A stretch of 64,000 nucleotides of DNA from Nocardia brasiliensis (GTDB lineage Bacteria > Actinomycetota > Actinomycetes > Mycobacteriales > Mycobacteriaceae), in assembly GCF_011801125.1 (NCBI RefSeq), contig NZ_CP046171.1:3410001-3474000 (forward strand), given 5' to 3'. Positions 34,211-42,013 of the stretch are shown here, piece after piece; position 1 is the first letter of the stretch; every line of letters begins with the position of its first letter. Below the pieces are notes generated by a model. That model searched no databases. It was not told the origin of the DNA and saw only the letters and a list, made by a program, of their open reading frames with translations. Position numbers and translations under genes: made by a program.

Positions 34211-34672
34211 CTACCGATGGTTGGTCTGTACGCCGATCTGCTTGGTAAGCGCGCGTACGTCGGTAAGCAATTGCGGTGCCTGGCTACAGTCGTCGGTGTT
34301 CACGTTCTTGGTCGTGTTGTCGGCGTAGGTCACGACCACCTCGTAGTAGAACTGATCGAGGCATTCGTCCGGACCCAAGTAGCTGTCGTCGAGCGAGCGG
34401 AACTGCTGGCTGCCGACCAGATCGAACAATTGGCCGCGGCGCTGGTCGGCGAGAGCGCTGTCGACGGTATAGATGTCGTGAACCCCCGCGATGCCACCGG
34501 TCTGGTGTAGTTCGACGCGCACTGCCGCGGATGTGGTCGCGGCAGTGGCCGGGTCCGGTGCGTCGCCGCTGGATTCCGAGCCACAGCCGGTGGCTCCGAA
34601 CAGTGCCGCGGCTATGCCGATCGGGAAGGTCGCCGCCAGTACTCGCCTGCGGTGAAATCGCGGTTTCCGCAT
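34211..34672 (-). CDS. Lipoprotein with an emfourin-like domain
   Basis: A 153-residue protein. A basic N-terminus, a hydrophobic helix and a lipobox (GATGC, Cys about 30) mark a lipoprotein. The mature part reads VRVELHQTGGIAGVHDIYTVD, then FYYEVVVTYADNTTKNV and APQLLTDVRALTKQ, the strand pattern of emfourin, a small inhibitor of M4 metalloproteases (protealysin inhibitor). Two further cysteines (DECLDQ, DDCSQ) could pair. No protease gene is adjacent. The emfourin call rests on pattern only. Confidence 0.6.
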   Translation of the reverse strand: MRKPRFHRRRVLAATFPIGIAAALFGATGCGSESSGDAPDPATAATTSAAVRVELHQTGGIAGVHDIYTVDSALADQRRGQLFDLVGSQQFRSLDDSYLGPDECLDQFYYEVVVTYADNTTKNVNTDDCSQAPQLLTDVRALTKQIGVQTNHR

Positions 34673-35079
34673 GCTTCCACGCTACTCAGACAGCCCCGCG
34701 AACGTAACCGTTCATCTATTCCCCAGTCGTATTCGATGCCCTTGCCCGCGAGCCGGGTCGGTGTGTCGGAGCAGGGACGGTAGACAGGCATGATCGGTAG
34801 CGGCCCGCGGCGACGGTTGATGCGCGGCACCCGGCGGCGCCCGCGCCGATCTACCGTGCATCGCCGAAATGATCCGCGCGGACCTCGAATTCGCGTACTC
34901 GCGCGCGGTGCAGAGCCGGTGAGGGTGCTCGATGTCGTGACCCGCTCCGCGGCGCATCATCGATGCCACCGGGTCGATTCCCTACGGTCGGTACGTCGAC
35001 GCTATGGACGAGGCATGGATCGAGTGGGGAGAACGCGACGTGCCGCAGGGCGGGGGAGCGGGCTGACTATGGTGAAGCG
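34673..35079. other. Region with weak coding relics only
   Basis: About 400 bp upstream of the NAD-binding protein gene. On the + strand two short in-frame pieces look coding-like (AEMIRADLEFAYSRAVQSR then stop at 34921; later DATGSIPYGRYVDAMDEAW ending near 35065), but they lie in different frames with no clear start. They may be debris of a decayed gene that I cannot name. Confidence 0.3.
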
Positions 35080-35664
35080 ATGCGGATCTTTCTGGCGGGC
35101 GCGACCGGCGTCATCGGAACCCGATTGCTGCCGTTGTTGATCGCGGCCGGGCACGAGGTGGCCGGGATGACCCGATCGGCGGACAAGGCCGAACGGATCC
35201 GCGCGGCGGGTGCGGTGCCGGTGGTCTGCGATGTGTACGACGCGGACGCGCTGGTCGAGGGGGTTCGCGAGTTCGCACCCGATCTCGTGCTGCACCAATT
35301 GACCGACCTCCCCGACGATGCCGCGTTGCTGCCGGAGTCCGGTGCGGCGAACTCGCGCATTCGCACCGAGGGCACCCGCAACCTCGTCGCGGCCGCCCGA
35401 GCCGCAGGCGCGAAACGGTTTGTCGCGCAGAGCATCGCGTGGGAGCCCACGGGCGGGCGCGGCGCGGCCGTCGGCAGGCATGAGGCCGCTGTGCTCGACA
35501 TCGGCGGCGTGGTCGTGAAATACGGCCAGTTCTACGGTCCCGGCACCTATTACGAGACGCAGCGTCCCGCGCATCCGCGCGTGCACGTCGACGAGGCGGC
35601 CGCACAGACCGTTCCGCTGCTCGAAGCGGGGAGCGGTGTCGTGATCATCGCCGAGAACGCCTGA
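35080..35664 (+). CDS. NAD(P)-binding epimerase/oxidoreductase-like protein, short form
   Basis: A 194-residue extended-SDR-like protein. The N-terminal MRIFLAGATGVIGTRLL holds the GxxGxxG dinucleotide loop. The middle (VRTEGTRNLV-like RIRTEGTRNLVAAAR and RFVAQSIAW) is typical of NAD-dependent epimerases. The catalytic YxxxK is not evident and the C-terminal substrate lobe is much shorter than the usual 280-320 residues. It could be a compact member or a shortened gene. It starts at ATG 35080 with GGTGA upstream. Confidence 0.72.
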   Translation: MRIFLAGATGVIGTRLLPLLIAAGHEVAGMTRSADKAERIRAAGAVPVVCDVYDADALVEGVREFAPDLVLHQLTDLPDDAALLPESGAANSRIRTEGTRNLVAAARAAGAKRFVAQSIAWEPTGGRGAAVGRHEAAVLDIGGVVVKYGQFYGPGTYYETQRPAHPRVHVDEAAAQTVPLLEAGSGVVIIAENA

Positions 35665-35703
35665 GCGAACCGGGTTCCGGGTGTTGCGGCCCCTGGATCG
35701 GGC

Positions 35704-36861
35704 TCAAGGCAGGCAAGGCCCCGTGTCCACGGCTGGTGCGGCGGTGTCGAGGGGGCCGATTTCGGCGAGCAGTTCGGGCAGGCTCGCCGCGTAGCCGACC
35801 GCGTCGTCGTCCGGGTCGACGCCGAACACCATGCCGAACACCCGACCCTGCGCGTCGGTCAGCGGTCCGCCGGAATTGCCCTCGCGGATCGTGCCGTTCA
35901 CCGTGTAGACGTTCCGCTCGCTCGTCGCGCGGCGGTAGATGTCGGGCACCGGACGGTCGCCGCGCTGGCGCACCCGCGCCGCGGCGGCGGTGTACAACCC
36001 GCCCTCCGGGTAGCCGAGGATGATGGCGTCGGCGCCGGGCACGCCGGGTTCGGGCGCGACGGTGACCGGCGGTGCGTCGAGGCCGGGCACCGCGAGCACC
36101 GCCAGGTCGCGGGCGGGGTCGAAGCGCACGACCACCGCTTTCAGCCGGCCGCGTGGTGTGTCGACGCCGACTTCGTTCGTCCCCGCGACGCCGTGGGCGT
36201 TGGTCAGCACGCGCTCCGGGGCGATGACGAAGCCGGAGCCGGTCTGTTGCCGACCGCACGACGGTGCCGCACCGCGGACGCGGAGCACACTCTGTTGCAA
36301 CGCGCGGGGTACCGGACTGTGCACGACGCGTGCGTCGGGCGGCGCGAGCGGCAGCGTCAGCCCGGCGTCGACGATCGGGGTCGTGATCACCGTGGACAGT
36401 CCGGCCAGCCAATACGGCGCGACCCCGTCGACCGCGCGCACCACCGTCGAATCCCGCACTGCCGCGGCCAGGCTCGGCTGGGCCGACACCGTGAGCGGTG
36501 CCGCGAGCAGCCACACCGCGAGCGGCACCGCGGCCGCGTGCACGAACGAGCCACCGGTGGCGTCGACGCGTTGTGCGAGCCGACCGCGGATCGCGCGGCG
36601 CGCCCGCCGGCCCAGCCGCTGGCCGACCGTCTCGCCGAACGCCACCATGCCGATGATCAGGCACAGCACGATCAGCAGCCGGATGGGTCCTGGTGTCACC
36701 CGGCTCAGCGTCGCCGCCGCGACGCAGGCGCCGACCACCGCGCCCGCGACGACGCAGAGCATCCCGATCATCGCGGCGAGCGCACCGCGCCGCCAGCCGA
36801 CCAGCGCGGCCAGCCCGGTCGCGGCGAGTAGGGCGAGGTCGAGCCAATTAGGCAGGGTCAC
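35704..36861 (-). CDS. MarP-like membrane serine protease (CvpA-trypsin fusion)
   Basis: A 385-residue protein. The N-terminal 130 residues form four membrane helices of the CvpA/colicin V production type; the rest is a chymotrypsin-fold protease outside the membrane. The triad is His223 (TNAHGV), Asp252 (ARDLAVL) and Ser330 (EGNSGGPL). Cys202 and Cys383 correspond to the regulatory disulfide known in Mycobacterium tuberculosis MarP, which keeps internal pH and protects against acid and oxidative stress. The length is like MarP (397). It starts at GTG. The nth/Nudix neighbours that normally flank marP are missing, so this may be a second copy. Confidence 0.87.
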   Translation of the reverse strand: MTLPNWLDLALLAATGLAALVGWRRGALAAMIGMLCVVAGAVVGACVAAATLSRVTPGPIRLLIVLCLIIGMVAFGETVGQRLGRRARRAIRGRLAQRVDATGGSFVHAAAVPLAVWLLAAPLTVSAQPSLAAAVRDSTVVRAVDGVAPYWLAGLSTVITTPIVDAGLTLPLAPPDARVVHSPVPRALQQSVLRVRGAAPSCGRQQTGSGFVIAPERVLTNAHGVAGTNEVGVDTPRGRLKAVVVRFDPARDLAVLAVPGLDAPPVTVAPEPGVPGADAIILGYPEGGLYTAAAARVRQRGDRPVPDIYRRATSERNVYTVNGTIREGNSGGPLTDAQGRVFGMVFGVDPDDDAVGYAASLPELLAEIGPLDTAAPAVDTGPCLP

Positions 36862-36909
36862 GCTTCCAAAATAGCGACTTGTTAGCCGGTGGCTCGCCGG
36901 GTCGCGGCG

Positions 36910-37154
36910 CTACCACGGGACCGGCATGCCGTGCCGGTCCAGGAACTGCGGGCCAGGGGCGCCGGCCTGGGCTTCGAGCACGTCGACCACGGCCGGGATG
37001 CTCTCCTCGGGGCGCAGCGGGCGTCGGGACCGCCGAGCCGGGTGCGATTGTGCCCGGGGTCGATGAGCAGTTCGGTCTGTCCGTCGTCGGCGTTGCGGGT
37101 GGCATAGCCGCGCATCAGCTGGTTCATCGCGGCCGTGCTCGCCCGACCGTGAAG
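36910..37154 (-). pseudogene. C-terminal remnant of a short-chain dehydrogenase
   Basis: In one frame the minus strand reads GRASTAAMNQLMRGYA, then LIDPGHNRTRLGGPDA; after a single-frame change it continues LRPEESIPAVVDVLEA and FLDRHGMPVPW, ending at TAG (36910-36912). This is the usual C-terminal third of an SDR (active-site helix, PG loop, and the final PVPW). The catalytic Tyr-x-x-x-Lys is lost (GRAST instead of Y-SK). The frameshift and missing N-terminal two thirds show a decayed gene. Confidence 0.68.
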
Positions 37155-37206
37155 TGAACGGCGACCCGGAACGGCTCTCGGTCAGCTCGGTGCGGCGGTG
37201 GCCGGA

Positions 37207-38199
37207 TTACCTCGGGCCGTAAGTGTTGAGGAACAGCGCGGGCCCGGCGCCGAATTCGCCCGCGGCGCCGAGGTGCAGCAGCGCGGCCATGGCCTTGGCG
37301 GTGTAGACCGGCTCGAGCCGGAGGCCGTCGGCCGCGGCGCGGGCCTGGGCGGTCGCGGCCGCGGGGGTGGGGTGGCCGTAGCCGGGGCCGAGCCAGTCGG
37401 TGGTCATCGTCACGTCGGCGGCCTGTAGGCCGGTCGGCGCGAATCGCGCACCGCGCGAACGCAAGAGCCGCTCGGCGCGGTGCGCCAGGCCGACGATGTG
37501 CGTGGCGTCGAGCGCAAGCGTGTCGTTGACGACAACGCCGACAACGCGCGTCCGTAGCCCCGCCAGTCGCAGCCCGAGCGCCAAACCCGCCGCGGTGCCA
37601 CCGGACCCGACGGCCGTCACGAGATGGCTGGGTTCGGCGAGCGCACCGGCCTCGATCTGGGCGGCCAATTCCAGTGCGGCCTCGACATAGCCGAGCGCGC
37701 CGAGCGGAGACGAGCCGCCCACCGGCAGGAAGTACGGGCGCCTGCCACCGAGGGTGTGCCGCAGATACAGCCACGGCACCCGGAGCACGGTCTGCCGCTT
37801 GGTGTGCGTGAAACGCAGTGTCGCACCGGAATCCGCCAGGCGGTCGAGCTGTGCCCGGACGTGCTCGTCGAGCGGCTGGTCGACCAGGGCGAGCGTGGTG
37901 TCGATGCCGTGCTCGCGCCCGTAGCGCGCGGTGGCCAGGCCCCAGTTGGTGCCGGTGCCGCCGACGGTGACGATGGTGCGCGCGCCGCGCCGACGCGCCT
38001 CGGGCAGCAGCCATTCCAGCTTGCGGACCTTGTTGCCGCCCCATCCGCCGTCGCCGTAGGCGCTGTCGTCCTTGCACCACAACTGAACTCCGGTGTCGAT
38101 GTCGACCGGGCGAACCGGGGTAGGCGCGGTACCGAGCCGCAGGAACGGCAGCGTGCCGGTGAGCTCGGGAAAACGCTGGTGCAGTAGGGAATCTGTCAT
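37207..38199 (-). CDS. PLP-dependent D-cysteine desulfhydrase / ACC deaminase family
   Basis: A 330-residue fold-type II PLP enzyme. The PLP lysine lies in GGNKVRKLEWLL (about 51-62); TVGGTGTNWGLATA is the substrate loop and AVGSGGTAAGLALG the phosphate-binding loop. Relatives degrade D-cysteine to pyruvate and H2S or deaminate 1-aminocyclopropane carboxylate. I favour a D-cysteine desulfhydrase-like role but the substrate is not fixed by sequence alone. The ATG at 38199 overlaps nothing but follows the TetR stop by one base on the same strand, so the two are cotranscribed. Confidence 0.85.
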   Translation of the reverse strand: MTDSLLHQRFPELTGTLPFLRLGTAPTPVRPVDIDTGVQLWCKDDSAYGDGGWGGNKVRKLEWLLPEARRRGARTIVTVGGTGTNWGLATARYGREHGIDTTLALVDQPLDEHVRAQLDRLADSGATLRFTHTKRQTVLRVPWLYLRHTLGGRRPYFLPVGGSSPLGALGYVEAALELAAQIEAGALAEPSHLVTAVGSGGTAAGLALGLRLAGLRTRVVGVVVNDTLALDATHIVGLAHRAERLLRSRGARFAPTGLQAADVTMTTDWLGPGYGHPTPAAATAQARAAADGLRLEPVYTAKAMAALLHLGAAGEFGAGPALFLNTYGPR

Positions 38200-38200
38200 G

Positions 38201-38827
38201 TCAGCGGTCGGCGCGAGATTTGGTGATCGCCTCGGGGATGCCGAGCAGCGCGGCCTGCACCTCGTGCAGGCGATCCACGTCGCCGCGGATACCGGCCACG
38301 TTGTCGCTGTAGAGGAAGGCCTCACCGAGCCGAACCAGCGCGTAGGCGAGCAGATCCGGCTCGAGCGGCGGACGGTAGTCGTCCTCACGCTCTGCGCGCG
38401 CGATGAGCTCGCGCACCGTCGTGACCACCAGCGGCTGCACCGGACCGTCGCTCGCGGTGAGAATGCGCAAGCCGGCCAGCGGCTCGTTCTCGAAATACCG
38501 CCGGAACGGCTCGTTGTCGGTCATCCAGCGGTTCACTCGGTACAGCACGTCGAGGATGCGCCGGGCCCCGGTGGAGCGCCTGCGCGCGTCGGCGCGGCTG
38601 AGCAGCGCCGCGAACTCACCCGCCAGCACCGTGCCGAGCACGCCCTCGCGGGAACCGAACCAGCGGTAGATCGAGGCGCGGCTGAGCCCGAGTTCCGCTG
38701 CGATCGCCTGGATATCGACCCGCTCGCCGGCCAGGAACGCCCGCCGTGCGAGTTCGATGACCTCCTCTCTGGTCGCGGACGCCGGTCGTCCGGGCGGGCG
38801 GGTGGTCCGCTGGCTGGGGGAGGTCAT
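38201..38827 (-). CDS. TetR-family transcriptional regulator (QsdR-like)
   Basis: A 208-residue regulator. The helix-turn-helix is IQAIAAELGLSRASIYRWFG (about 43-62). The C-terminal domain (RRYFENEPLAGLRILT, ALVRLGEAFLYSD) resembles the QsdR group. Starts at 38827 (MTSPSQ) and 38842 are possible; neither has a strong ribosome site. A palindrome lies over the second candidate start. The gene sits between the acyl-CoA dehydrogenase upstream and the PLP enzyme downstream, both on the same strand, and probably controls its own transcript. Confidence 0.88.
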   Translation of the reverse strand: MTSPSQRTTRPPGRPASATREEVIELARRAFLAGERVDIQAIAAELGLSRASIYRWFGSREGVLGTVLAGEFAALLSRADARRRSTGARRILDVLYRVNRWMTDNEPFRRYFENEPLAGLRILTASDGPVQPLVVTTVRELIARAEREDDYRPPLEPDLLAYALVRLGEAFLYSDNVAGIRGDVDRLHEVQAALLGIPEAITKSRADR

Positions 38828-38835
38828 CGGAAAAT

Positions 38836-38859
38836 GGTACATCGTTCGTCTCGTGTACC
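38836..38859. promoter_or_regulatory. Probable TetR operator
   Basis: Perfect 6-bp arms GGTACA (38836-38841) and TGTACC (38854-38859) flank 12 bp. The 24-bp site lies at the 5' end of the tetR gene, the usual position and size for autorepression by a TetR protein. Confidence 0.5.
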
Positions 38860-38874
38860 GAACCGATCCGGGAA

Positions 38875-40671
38875 TCAGAACCAGGCGTCCCGCATTTCCA
38901 GTGTGGTGGTGTCGAGCCGGGCGAGCAGGTCCAGCGCGGGCCCGGTCTTGGGCAGCTCGAAGCGGTAGAAGTACCGCGCCGCATGCCGTTTGCCGTCGTA
39001 GAAGTCGCCGGTCTGCGCGCCGGTGGCCAGCAGTTGCTCCAACCAGATCCAGGCCAGCACGATGTGGCCGAACGCCTCCAGATACACCGAACTGTTCGCC
39101 AGCGCGGCCTCGAAATCGCCGGAGGCGAACAGGCCCGCGGTCACCTCGACCAGGCGCTGCCACGCCGAATCCAATTGCGCGGCAAGCTCGGCCGCCTCGC
39201 CACCGGCCGCCCGTGCGGTCGCGACCGTGGCCTGCACCCGGCTGCCGAGCGCGAGCAAGCTGGCACCGCCCTGCTGGGTGACCTTGCGGCCCAGCAGATC
39301 CAGACCCTGGATGCCGTGGGTGCCCTCGTGGATCGGATTGAGCCGGTTGTCGCGGTAGTGCTGTTCGACGTTGTATTCGCGGGTGTAGCCGTAGCCGCCG
39401 AGCACCTGGATGGCGAGGTTGTTCGCCTCGAGGCACCACTGCGACGGCCAGCTCTTCGCGATCGGGGTCAGGATGTCGAGCAGCAGGGTCAGCGACTGCC
39501 GTTCCTCGGCGGTCTCGGCGGTGCGCTGTTCGTCGACCAGGCGCGCGCAGTAGAGCACCAGGCCCAGCGCGCCCTCCGTATAAGCCTTCTGTGCCAGCAG
39601 CATTCGCTTCACATCGGCGTGCTCGATGATTGGTCGCTGCGCGGCGCTCGGGTCGGCGGGCAGCTTCGCGCGGCCCTGCGCGCGGGTGCGCGCGTAGTCC
39701 AGCGATTCCAGGTAACCGGTGTAGCCGAGCGCCGTCGCGACCAGGCCGACGCCGATCCGCGCCTCGTTCATCATGTGGAACATGTAGCTCAGTCCGCGGT
39801 GTGGCTCGCCGACCAGATAGCCGACCGCGCCGGGTGCGCCGCCGGGCGTCCATTTGCCTTCACCGAAATTGAGCACGGTGTTGACGGTGCCGCGGAAGCC
39901 CATCTTGTGGTTGAGCCCGGCCAAGGCGACATCGTTGCGTTCGCCGATCGTGCCGTCCGCGCCGACCAGGAAGCGCGGCACCACGAACAGCGAGATGCCC
40001 TTGGTGCCCGCCGGGCCGCCGGGGATCTTCGCGAGCACCAGATGCACGATGTTCTCGCCGATTTCGTGGTCACCGCCGGAGATCCACATCTTCGTGCCGA
40101 AGAGGCGATAGGTGCCGTCCGCGCGCGGCTCGGCGCGGGTCACGATATCGGCCAGTGACGACCCGGCCTGTGGCTCGGACAGGCACATCGTGCCGAAGTA
40201 CCTGCCCTCCAGCATGGGTCGCACGAATCGCTCGCGGAATTCGGGACCGGTATGGGCGAGCAGGAGATTGGCGTTGGCGACGGTGAGGAACGAGTAGCCT
40301 GCGGTGCCGGGATTGGCCGCCTGGAACCACGCGTAGCTCGCCTGCGCGACGGTCACCGGCAGCTGCCCGCCGCCGATCTCGTAATCCATTGCCACGGCGG
40401 GCAATCCGGCCTTGGCGAAGGCGTCCAGCGCCACCCCCACCTCGGGGATGAGGGTGACGCGTTCGCCGTCGAAGCTCGGTTCGTGCGCGTCGTTGAGCTT
40501 GTTGTGCGGCGCGAAATACTTGGTCGCCAGCTGCTCGCTGAGCTCGAGCACCGCGTCGAAGGTCTCTCGCGAATGGTCCGCGTACCGCTCACGTTTGGTC
40601 AGCTCCTCGACCCGCAGCCACTCGTAGAGCAGGAAGTCGAGATCGCGCCGGGAAAGCAGCGTAGACCGCAT
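38875..40671 (-). CDS. Acyl-CoA dehydrogenase, long form
   Basis: A 598-residue flavoprotein of the long acyl-CoA dehydrogenase type (DmdC-like, with an extra C-terminal domain). The FAD/substrate motifs are GTMCLSEPQAGSSLAD and LFGTKMWISGGDHEIGEN; later QVLGGYGYTREYNVEQHYRD and IHEGTHGIQGLDLLGRK are the C-terminal flavin contacts, with the catalytic Glu expected in HEGTHGIQ. Enzymes of this form act on methylthioacryl-CoA precursors or medium acyl-CoAs; the substrate here is open. I prefer the ATG at 40671 (6 bases after AAGGA) over the GTG just before it. Confidence 0.92.
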   Translation of the reverse strand: MRSTLLSRRDLDFLLYEWLRVEELTKRERYADHSRETFDAVLELSEQLATKYFAPHNKLNDAHEPSFDGERVTLIPEVGVALDAFAKAGLPAVAMDYEIGGGQLPVTVAQASYAWFQAANPGTAGYSFLTVANANLLLAHTGPEFRERFVRPMLEGRYFGTMCLSEPQAGSSLADIVTRAEPRADGTYRLFGTKMWISGGDHEIGENIVHLVLAKIPGGPAGTKGISLFVVPRFLVGADGTIGERNDVALAGLNHKMGFRGTVNTVLNFGEGKWTPGGAPGAVGYLVGEPHRGLSYMFHMMNEARIGVGLVATALGYTGYLESLDYARTRAQGRAKLPADPSAAQRPIIEHADVKRMLLAQKAYTEGALGLVLYCARLVDEQRTAETAEERQSLTLLLDILTPIAKSWPSQWCLEANNLAIQVLGGYGYTREYNVEQHYRDNRLNPIHEGTHGIQGLDLLGRKVTQQGGASLLALGSRVQATVATARAAGGEAAELAAQLDSAWQRLVEVTAGLFASGDFEAALANSSVYLEAFGHIVLAWIWLEQLLATGAQTGDFYDGKRHAARYFYRFELPKTGPALDLLARLDTTTLEMRDAWF

Positions 40672-40748
40672 CACCCATCCTTTCGAGACATGTGCAATCT
40701 ACTGTATCTTACGTCGCTCCCCGGTCGTGTGCTTCCGGAATCGTAGCC

Positions 40749-41870
40749 TCAGCTGCCGAGACGATCCAGGGCAGCGGCGGGAACCCCCCAGCCGGACAGC
40801 AGTTTTCGCACCTGCTGCGGGTCGGCCGAGAGCGGTTCGGGCGGCTCGGTGGGCGTGCGGTCGAACCGTGGCGCGGGCGCGGGCTGCAGCACGCCGTTCA
40901 CCGTGATGAAGGCGTTGCGGGCCACATTGTGCGGGTGCTCGTGGGCTTCCCACGGACTGAGCACCGGAGCGACACATGCGTCGGAGCCGGCGAACAGCTC
41001 GGTCCATTCGTCGCGGGTGCGCTCCTTGAACTTGGCGCCGAGTACCTCTTTGAGTCGCGGCCAGCCGTTCTTGTCCAGCTGGAACGGCAGGTCGGGGTCG
41101 TCGATGCCGAGAATCGCGAGCATCTGGTTGTAGAACGGGATTTCGACGCAGCCGACCGCGAGGTACTCGCCGTCGGCGCATTCGTAGGTGTCGTAGAACG
41201 GCGCGCCGCCGTCGAGCATGTTCTCGCCCCGCGGGAAGTTCCACAGGCCGAGGTGGTGCAGGCCGTGCATAGACGCGGTGAACAGCGCCGCGCCGTCGAC
41301 CATCGCCGCGTCGATCACCTGGCCCTTGCCGGACCGTTCCCGTTCGTACAGCGCGCCGAGCACCCCGAGCGCGAGCAGCAGGCCGCCGCCCGCGAAATCG
41401 CCGAGCATGTTCGCCGGCGCCACCGGCGCCTCGCCCGCCCGGCCGACCAGTCCGAGCGCGCCGGACACGGCGATGTAGTCGATATCGTGGCCGGCGGTGT
41501 GCGCCAGCGGACCCTGCTGCCCCCAGCCGGTCATCCGGCCGTAGATCAGACGCGGGTTGCGTGCCGCCAGATCGGCGGGGCCGATGCCGAGGCGTTCGGT
41601 GACCCCGGGCCGGAATCCCTCGATGAGCACATCCGCGTGCTCGGCCAGCTCGAGCAGCGTGTCCCGGTCGTCGGGGTTCTTGAGGTCGAGGGTGATGCTG
41701 TGCTTCCCGCGGTCCAGCGGACCCTCCGGGGAGACGATGCCCTCGCCGGGCTTGCCGCCGCGGTCAACGCGCAGCACCTGCGCGCCGAGATCGGCCAGGA
41801 TCATCGCCCCGAACGGGCCGGGCGCGAGGCTGGCGATCTCGATGACTTTGACTCCGTGCAGTGGTCCCAT
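40749..41870 (-). CDS. CaiB/BaiF family CoA transferase or racemase
   Basis: A 373-residue class III CoA-transferase family protein. It opens with LHGVKVIEIASLAPGPFGAM and has TLDLKNPDDRD, the typical CoA-binding start. The stretch GHDIDYIAVSGALG and the 370-residue length resemble alpha-methylacyl-CoA racemase (Amacr/Mcr) more than oxalate CoA transferases. Racemases of this kind prepare branched or steroid side-chain acyl-CoAs for beta-oxidation. It is not separated from the acyl-CoA dehydrogenase by any gene, but 77 bp and no shared overlap leave cotranscription open. Confidence 0.88.
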   Translation of the reverse strand: MGPLHGVKVIEIASLAPGPFGAMILADLGAQVLRVDRGGKPGEGIVSPEGPLDRGKHSITLDLKNPDDRDTLLELAEHADVLIEGFRPGVTERLGIGPADLAARNPRLIYGRMTGWGQQGPLAHTAGHDIDYIAVSGALGLVGRAGEAPVAPANMLGDFAGGGLLLALGVLGALYERERSGKGQVIDAAMVDGAALFTASMHGLHHLGLWNFPRGENMLDGGAPFYDTYECADGEYLAVGCVEIPFYNQMLAILGIDDPDLPFQLDKNGWPRLKEVLGAKFKERTRDEWTELFAGSDACVAPVLSPWEAHEHPHNVARNAFITVNGVLQPAPAPRFDRTPTEPPEPLSADPQQVRKLLSGWGVPAAALDRLGS

Positions 41871-42013
41871 GTCTCCGCTCTCTGTCGTCCTGGACGCGGG
41901 CATGCGGCCACGGCCGAACCCCGCCCGTCCGGTCGGTGTCCCGACGGTAGGGCGGACTCGGGGCGCGGCCAATGACCGTCGCGCTCGAGAAACCGTGACC
42001 GCGGCGCTCACGC

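Noticed and set aside
34712..34969. 85-codon minus-strand ORF upstream of the epimerase-like gene
   Set aside because: No ribosome site, no family signal and unfavourable codon pattern; treated as noise.
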